Part shown: in pieces, positions 1-3,845 of the stretch
How the letters are laid out: every line of letters starts with the position of its first letter
How positions within the stretch are numbered: position 1 is the first letter of the stretch
Assembly: GCA_029932495.1 (NCBI GenBank)
Contig: JAOZPY010000196.1
Span: forward strand, 1-5,752
DNA from: Desulfobacterales bacterium
GTDB lineage: Bacteria; Desulfobacterota; Desulfobacteria; Desulfobacterales; JAFDCJ01
DNA length: 5,752 nt
Direction: 5' to 3'
The notes under the pieces: generated by a model
What the model was told of the DNA's origin: nothing
The model's input: only the letters and a program-made list of their open reading frames with translations
The model's database searches: none
Position numbers and translations under genes: made by a program

Positions 1-1
1 G

Positions 2-91
2 CAACGCCTGTCAATTCCCATTTATCCCTCCCTGGACGAAGAGGAGATTGACCGCATCATTGAAGCGGTTCGTGCTGTCCACCCGTCCTAG
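2..91 (+). CDS. C-terminal end of a probable DegT/DnrJ/EryC1-family sugar aminotransferase (partial)
   Basis: The window opens inside a reading frame that ends at the TAG at 89-91. The 29 residues visible include SIPIYPSLDEEEIDRIIEAV. This closely resembles the usual last residues of PLP-dependent sugar aminotransferases of the DegT/DnrJ/EryC1 (AHBA synthase) family, which tend to end with a 'lP(i/l)yp.l.eee.drvi.al' pattern. Such enzymes transaminate nucleotide-linked keto-sugars in the cytoplasm and are common in O-antigen and EPS loci, which fits the genes downstream. The catalytic lysine and all of the PLP-binding part lie outside the window, so the call rests on the tail alone. The gene is separated from the next one by 369 bases that seem to contain a promoter, so it probably belongs to a preceding transcription unit. 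Confidence 0.6.
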   Translation, partial: QRLSIPIYPSLDEEEIDRIIEAVRAVHPS

Positions 92-209
92 GGGCCCACG
101 TTGCGGCCCACGGCCTGCCCGGTTTCTGTACAATCCCGCTATTATAAATGTGCTTTACGGCTGCATGTTGCCACATTTTTGACGCCTGCAACAGTTGTGA
201 TATCCCAGT

Positions 210-224
210 TGATAACAATTATCA
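210..224. repeat. Short perfect palindrome upstream of the sigma-54 promoter
   Basis: TGATAA (210-215) and TTATCA (219-224) are perfect inverted 6-base arms around a 3-base spacer, a size and symmetry typical of a dimeric regulator site. It ends 45 bases before the -24 element. Enhancers for sigma-54 activators are usually 80-200 bases upstream, so this could equally be the site of another regulator or a chance AT-rich palindrome. A second inverted pair (166-171 / 188-193) lies at the more usual enhancer distance. Confidence 0.3.
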
Positions 225-269
225 TCTTAAAGATCAGCGGGTTATATTTAATGGCACGACTGTTCCGAT

Positions 270-286
270 TGGCATAAAATGTGCAT
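270..286 (+). promoter_or_regulatory. Candidate sigma-54 (RpoN) -24/-12 promoter
   Basis: The sequence TGGCATAAAATGTGCAT matches the RpoN consensus TGGCAC-N5-TTGCA. The invariant GG (271-272) and GC (283-284) are separated by exactly 10 bases as required, and flanking positions also fit. Transcription would start near 296-297, leaving a leader of about 165 bases before the ATG at 461. Sigma-54 promoters need an AAA+ activator bound upstream. It is known that many PEP-CTERM-type EPS loci carry a PrsK/PrsR two-component pair whose regulator belongs to the sigma-54 activator class, so this control mode suits the context. A second, poorer match starts 18 bases upstream (TGGCACG at 252-258) but has CC in place of the -12 GC. 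Confidence 0.6.
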
Positions 287-315
287 GATGTTTGGATGCG
301 GCAAAAACCGGTAGG

Positions 316-354
316 TATCACTTTTTTCTTAATGTTTCTAAAAAGTTGCCGATA
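316..354 (+). promoter_or_regulatory. Possible hairpin in the 5' leader of the EPS transcript
   Basis: TATC plus ACTTTTT (316-326) can pair with AAAAAGT (340-346) and GATA (351-354), giving an 11-pair stem with a 4-base bulge (347-350) and a 13-base loop. If transcription starts near 296 this element lies in the untranslated leader. The stem is mostly A-U, so it would be only moderately stable. There is no T-run immediately after it that would make it an intrinsic terminator on the + strand. Its function is unknown. Confidence 0.25.
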
Positions 355-460
355 ACTAACAATGATACCAGGTGTTTTTATGGATGGATGAAAAAATTAC
401 TGGATAAATCTGTTTGAGATTATTTCATATCTAAATGTCAGGCCGCAAAATTTATATACA

Positions 461-1846
461 ATGCAGGCCGGCAGCCTGAAACTAATAAATTCTCACTTTA
501 ACGGGGCCATGAAATCCAGCATTTTCGCCGACAATTTGACAGTGCAAGATAACCGGACGTACCGGGTGGTAAACCGCCGGGACGGAAACCATGGGTTGAA
601 GCCCAGGGTTCTGGGCATCAGCGGGTATCTTTATGTCCCCTTGATGGTGACCACCTGTCTGCTGGTTTTGCCTCCGGTTCGGGAATATTTTATGTATGCC
701 GGCTGGCGATGGGTTCATGTCATGCTGCTGTCCTTCGGGGTTTCTTTTAGCCTGAATCCGGTGGTTTTGAAAATCGCCCGTCGTTTTCAAATCCTTGACA
801 AGCCCAGTGCGCGCAAGCTTCATCGGGAGGCAACTCCGCTGTTGGGAGGTGTCTGCGTTTTTATCGGTTTTTTAGCGGCGTTGCTGGTCAACGGAATTTT
901 TTCCATGCAGTTTGCGGCCATCCTGGCCGCCTCGCTGCTGCTTTTTGTTGTCGGTGTTGTGGATGATTACAGAGAAATAGCTGCTGAGTTGCGGTTGATG
1001 GTACAGCTTATCTGCACGGCCTTGGTTGTCAGCAGTGGAATTGTGCTGAGAGTTATACCGGCGGAATTTGGAATTTTCGCGCTGGTCGGCAATATTGTGC
1101 TGACGGTGCTATGGATTGTCGGTATCACCAATGCCATGAATTTTTTTGACGGCATGGATGGACTGGCGGCAGGGCTGGGCGCTGTGATCGCCTTTTTTCT
1201 CGGGGTAGTGGCTTTTCAAACGGCGCAGGCTTTTGTCGGTTGGATTGCCGTGGCTGTGATGGGCGGTTGCCTGGGATTTTTGCCGTATAATTTTAAGTTG
1301 AAAGGCCATGCGGTGATGTTTCTTGGCGATGCCGGAAGCAGTGTGATCGGATTCATCCTGGCCAGTCTTGCCGTTTTCGGAGACTGGGCCCAGGGCGATC
1401 CGGTTGTGGCCCTGGTTTCTCCCGTGCTGATATTCTGGATATTGATATTTGACATGGTGCACATTACCGTGGACCGGATTGTGTCCGGCAAGGTTGTAAA
1501 CTTCCGGCAATGGATCAAGTATGTGGGCAAAGATCACCTGCACCATCGGCTGGCCCAGGCAATGGGAGGGCGCAAGAAAAGTGTGCTTTTCATCTATCTG
1601 ATGAACCTGTGTCTGGGGATCAGTGCGGTTGCTTTGCGTAATGCCAGGCCGATCGATGCGGTGCTGCTTGTTTTTCAGGCTGCCATCATGGTGGTGCTGA
1701 TCACGATCCTGGAAAGAAGGGGGCGCTTGCGCAGGGCTGACCGCTCCCGGCGGCGACCCCGTGTTTTCGAAAAAAGTCCGTTTGTCGAGCAGCAACCCTT
1801 GCCAACCGTGGATGTGGCATCACGCGCAATAAAAACAAACCCTTAA
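461..1846 (+). CDS. WecA/TagO-like polyprenyl-phosphate HexNAc-1-phosphate transferase
   Basis: This is an integral inner-membrane enzyme of the MraY/WecA/TagO (glycosyltransferase 4) family. It would transfer a sugar phosphate, typically N-acetylhexosamine-1-phosphate, from a UDP-sugar to undecaprenyl phosphate and so start polymer synthesis on the lipid carrier. The family signatures appear in order: DKPSARKLH from residue 113 followed by the GG of PLLGG; the Mg-binding DD pair (D168-D169, VVDDYRE); NAMNFFDGMDGLAAG (N224 to about 238, catalytic-type D230); FLGDAGSS with D290; and the HxHHR-type loop HLHHR at 359-363. About 11-12 hydrophobic segments cover residues 52-416, and the tail after 420 is strongly basic. 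At 461 residues it is longer than the usual 320-380, because about 50 hydrophilic residues and one extra hydrophobic segment precede the core. No clear ribosome-binding site precedes ATG 461. ATG 509 (residue 17), preceded by ACGGGG, is an alternative, so the start is uncertain. The sugar donor cannot be told from sequence. It is the first gene of the run, 12 bases before the next. Confidence 0.9.
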   Translation: MQAGSLKLINSHFNGAMKSSIFADNLTVQDNRTYRVVNRRDGNHGLKPRVLGISGYLYVPLMVTTCLLVLPPVREYFMYAGWRWVHVMLLSFGVSFSLNPVVLKIARRFQILDKPSARKLHREATPLLGGVCVFIGFLAALLVNGIFSMQFAAILAASLLLFVVGVVDDYREIAAELRLMVQLICTALVVSSGIVLRVIPAEFGIFALVGNIVLTVLWIVGITNAMNFFDGMDGLAAGLGAVIAFFLGVVAFQTAQAFVGWIAVAVMGGCLGFLPYNFKLKGHAVMFLGDAGSSVIGFILASLAVFGDWAQGDPVVALVSPVLIFWILIFDMVHITVDRIVSGKVVNFRQWIKYVGKDHLHHRLAQAMGGRKKSVLFIYLMNLCLGISAVALRNARPIDAVLLVFQAAIMVVLITILERRGRLRRADRSRRRPRVFEKSPFVEQQPLPTVDVASRAIKTNP

Positions 1847-1858
1847 CTTGGGCAAAAT

Positions 1859-2926
1859 ATGGGTCTGGTGGATTTTCGAAAAATAAATTCTGAGACGCAC
1901 AAAAACAAAGGCCAGAAACCAGGTCAAAAGCTGAAACTCAGTTTCAGAGAGCTGGCGGACTCCCGGCAAAGCCGGCAGGTTACAGCCGGTGGCGCGACTG
2001 AAAACAACAGGCCGTCGCCTGAAAACCGGATGCAGCTGTATGAAAAAGCCTCTCTTTATTTGAACCAGGCTCTGAACGCGGTCAAAAACCGCAGAAGTTT
2101 TCCACTGGAGCCCGGTTTTAAAATTCTGCAAAAAATGGCGGCCGTGGATCATCCGGAAGACGAGCTTTTCATCATGGCCATTCATCTGGATGACCGTTTT
2201 CAGTATGTCATCCATCACAGTGTCAACCTGGCCATCTATTGTTTGAAAATGGCACAGGACCTGGGTTTTTCAAAATCCGACAAACTGGAACTTGCCATGG
2301 CGGCCCTGTTGCACGATATTGGCATGGCGGTGATTCCCGATAAACTTCTTTACAAGGAAGGAGCATTCAGCGACCGGGAACTTGAAATTCTGCGGGACCG
2401 ACCCAATTACAGTTACAAGATCCTGCGTTCTTTCGGCCCCCAGTTCGCCTATCTGGCGGAAACAGCAGTCCAGGTATATGAAAGAATAGACGGCTCCGGG
2501 TATCCGCGCGGCCTCAAGGGCAACGAAATCCATGAATATTCGCAGATTGTGGGATTGCTGGATATGTTTGAAGCCTTGATTCATTCCCGGCCCCATCGTG
2601 ATAAGCTGACCCATTTTGCGGCGGTCAAAGAGATTATCAACACCTGCAAAACAAGATTTCAGCGGCGGCACCTGAAGTCTTTGCTGCGCATTTTTACCGC
2701 TTTTCCGATTCACAGCTATGTGCGGCTGAACTCCAACGCCATTGGCAAAGTGATCGAAACCTATCCGGATCAGCCAATGCGACCAAAGCTGAAGATTTTG
2801 TTTGATTCCCAGCGACGTAAAGTGCTGACTGAAAGAATTGTGGTTCTCCCTGAAGACCCCTTGCTCAATATCGTTGATTCGGTTTCCGAAAGCGAAATTG
2901 AAGAGCTTGGGATGAACGGTGGATAA
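1859..2926 (+). CDS. Degenerate HD-GYP domain protein, probable cyclic-di-GMP effector
   Basis: HD-GYP proteins are normally metal-dependent phosphodiesterases that hydrolyse cyclic-di-GMP. Residues 1-70 are polar and basic with no recognisable domain or membrane segment, so the protein is probably cytoplasmic. The HD-GYP domain spans roughly 115-260: H120 begins the first helix, H152-D153 is the HD pair (ALLHDIGM), DGSGYP is at 211-216, and D235 (LLDMFEAL) matches the last metal ligand. The C-terminal part (about 280-320, FPIHSYVRLN and following) resembles the segment after HD-GYP domains in many family members. Several catalytic positions are altered. The lysine of HDIGK is M156, the histidine of the 'K.HP' motif is R181, and the HH of 'HHE..DGSGYP' is V206-Y207 (VYERIDGSGYP). 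With three metal-binding histidines lost, hydrolysis is unlikely; binding cyclic-di-GMP or a protein partner is the better guess. Its place between the initiating transferase and the export genes suggests post-translational control of EPS output. Start choice is the first ATG after an upstream stop, with a weak ribosome-binding site. Confidence 0.85.
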   Translation: MGLVDFRKINSETHKNKGQKPGQKLKLSFRELADSRQSRQVTAGGATENNRPSPENRMQLYEKASLYLNQALNAVKNRRSFPLEPGFKILQKMAAVDHPEDELFIMAIHLDDRFQYVIHHSVNLAIYCLKMAQDLGFSKSDKLELAMAALLHDIGMAVIPDKLLYKEGAFSDRELEILRDRPNYSYKILRSFGPQFAYLAETAVQVYERIDGSGYPRGLKGNEIHEYSQIVGLLDMFEALIHSRPHRDKLTHFAAVKEIINTCKTRFQRRHLKSLLRIFTAFPIHSYVRLNSNAIGKVIETYPDQPMRPKLKILFDSQRRKVLTERIVVLPEDPLLNIVDSVSESEIEELGMNGG

Positions 2927-2985
2927 CTCGGAAATATATAAAATAAAGGGGATCCTGGAGTTTCGATGAGACAATAATATGACTC

Positions 2986-3023
2986 GGCGGTTACAGCTAT
3001 CCGGGCCAACCCGGCCATCCGCC
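2986..3023. repeat. Nested GC-rich inverted repeat in the intergenic gap
   Basis: The 116-base gap before the ATPase gene holds an inner perfect hairpin (CCGGG 3001-3005, loop CCAA, CCCGG 3010-3014) enclosed by an outer pair (GGCGG 2986-2990 with CCGCC 3019-3023). The T-run expected of an intrinsic terminator is absent: the stem is followed by ACCGAAGTAAAGG. It ends 8 bases before the ribosome-binding site, so it could stabilise the mRNA, attenuate, or modulate translation of the ATPase gene. It does not look like a transcription stop. Confidence 0.45.
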
Positions 3024-3031
3024 ACCGAAGT

Positions 3032-3038
3032 AAAGGTG
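3032..3038 (+). promoter_or_regulatory. Ribosome-binding site of the ATPase gene
   Basis: AAAGGTG ends 4 bases before ATG 3043 and fits the anti-Shine-Dalgarno sequence. It is the clearest ribosome-binding site in the window and fixes the start of the ATPase. The family's usual N-terminus (MYLE.wGL...PF) begins exactly at this ATG. Confidence 0.7.
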
Positions 3039-3042
3039 TTTT

Positions 3043-3843
3043 ATGTATCTAGAGCATTGGGGACTTCAAAAAGCGCCTTTTGGGAATGTACCTAACGGCA
3101 ATGTGTTTTTCAGATCGCCGCAGCATGAAGAGGCCTTGCGCCGTCTGCTATATGTCATCGAGCAGCGCAAAGGGGTGGCCATGCTGACCGGTGAAGTGGG
3201 CTGTGGCAAAACCACCGTTACCCGGGCGCTGGCCGGCGATCTCGATAAAGATCGCTACCAGCTGCATACCATCTCCAATCCCGCCTTGCAACCCACCGAT
3301 TTGATCAAAGCGATTTTGTTGAAACTGGGAGGCAACGCGGACGACAATTCCAAGACTGTTTTGCTGGACCGCCTGCAGGGGTTGCTGGCCCAGAATGCCG
3401 AAAGGGGAATCAATACGGTATTGGCCATTGATGAGGCCCACGTGATCGGCAACCGTGCCACCCTAGATGAGTTGCGGATGCTGCTCAACTTTCAATCCGA
3501 TGATGAGTTTTTGATCACTTTGATTTTGCTGGGGCAGCCGCCATTGTTGAAAAACATCTCCGAGCTGCAGCCTTTAAAGGAACGCATCAGCATCAAGTTC
3601 AACCTTGAGCCGCTGGACGATCAGAATACTTTGAATTACGTTGTGCACCGCCTGAAATGGGCTGGGGCCACCCGGGGCATTTTTTCCCGGGAAGCCATCC
3701 AGGCACTTTATGAATTTGCCGGTGGGATACCCCTGCGCATTAATAATGTATGCGACCGTTGCCTGCTCATCGGCCTGATGCGACAGGCCGGAATTGTTGA
3801 CAGCAATATCGTCAAAGACGCCATTGAGGACCTGGGATCTTAG
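3043..3843 (+). CDS. ExeA/GspA-like AAA ATPase of the PEP-CTERM (XrtA) EPS-locus type
   Basis: This is a 266-residue AAA+ ATPase resembling the ExeA family and, in length and context, the 'putative secretion ATPase, PEP-CTERM locus' subfamily. Its N-terminus MYLEHWGLQKAPFGNVPNG followed by FF.SPQHEEALRRL is the typical ExeA opening. Visible motifs are Walker A GEVGCGKTT (residues 50-58, with K56), Walker B VLAIDEAH (D130, E131), a sensor-1-like LILLGQ, an arginine-finger candidate R181 in LKERIS, and a sensor-2 region GGIPLRINNVCDR with R232. There is no transmembrane segment and no C-terminal peptidoglycan-binding domain, unlike full-length ExeA, so it should be a cytoplasmic NTPase acting at the inner membrane. 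In ExeA systems the ATPase helps assemble an outer-membrane secretin through the peptidoglycan. By analogy it may help assemble or gate the export lipoprotein encoded 2 bases downstream. Its exact role in EPS loci is not established. The tight spacing to the next gene implies co-transcription and probably translational coupling. Confidence 0.88.
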   Translation: MYLEHWGLQKAPFGNVPNGNVFFRSPQHEEALRRLLYVIEQRKGVAMLTGEVGCGKTTVTRALAGDLDKDRYQLHTISNPALQPTDLIKAILLKLGGNADDNSKTVLLDRLQGLLAQNAERGINTVLAIDEAHVIGNRATLDELRMLLNFQSDDEFLITLILLGQPPLLKNISELQPLKERISIKFNLEPLDDQNTLNYVVHRLKWAGATRGIFSREAIQALYEFAGGIPLRINNVCDRCLLIGLMRQAGIVDSNIVKDAIEDLGS

Positions 3844-3845
3844 CT

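Larger units (their letters stand above)
92..460. other. Non-coding regulatory region upstream of the EPS genes
   Basis: No convincing gene is visible in these 369 bases on either strand, and the region is clearly richer in A and T than the flanking genes. Just after the upstream stop codon there is a small GC hairpin (GGGCC 92-96 with GGCCC 105-109, 8-base loop). No run of T follows it, so it is at best a weak terminator. Further on are a spaced inverted repeat (TGTTGC 166-171 / GCAACA 188-193), a palindrome at 210-224, a sigma-54-type promoter at 270-286, and a possible leader hairpin at 316-354 that overlaps a wider inverted repeat (GGTATCA 314-320 / TGATACC 363-369). The whole arrangement looks like a control region for the gene run starting at 461. 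A cyclic-di-GMP riboswitch was looked for by eye and not recognised. Confidence 0.6.

Noticed and set aside
92..120. Intrinsic terminator after the aminotransferase gene
   Set aside because: A 5-pair GC stem is present, but there is no T-run after it, so it does not meet the usual criteria.
252..266. Second sigma-54 promoter (TGGCACG at 252-258)
   Set aside because: The -24 part is excellent but the -12 GC is replaced by CC, and the better-matched element begins 18 bases downstream.
305..320. ops/JUMPStart-like element for RfaH-type antitermination (CGGTAG core)
   Set aside because: Only the six-base core matches; the flanking bases of the ops consensus do not, so chance is the simpler explanation.
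1109..1795. 228-residue open frame on the minus strand
   Set aside because: It is antisense to the transferase core, including its catalytic motifs, and has no family features of its own.
2270..3025. 251-residue open frame on the minus strand
   Set aside because: It is opposite the HD-GYP gene; the conserved HD and GYP motifs show the + strand is coding.
2979..3095. Small + strand frame starting at ATG 2979 and overlapping the ATPase start (about 38 residues)
   Set aside because: It has no ribosome-binding site, runs through the inverted repeat and into the well-supported ATPase start, and resembles nothing known.
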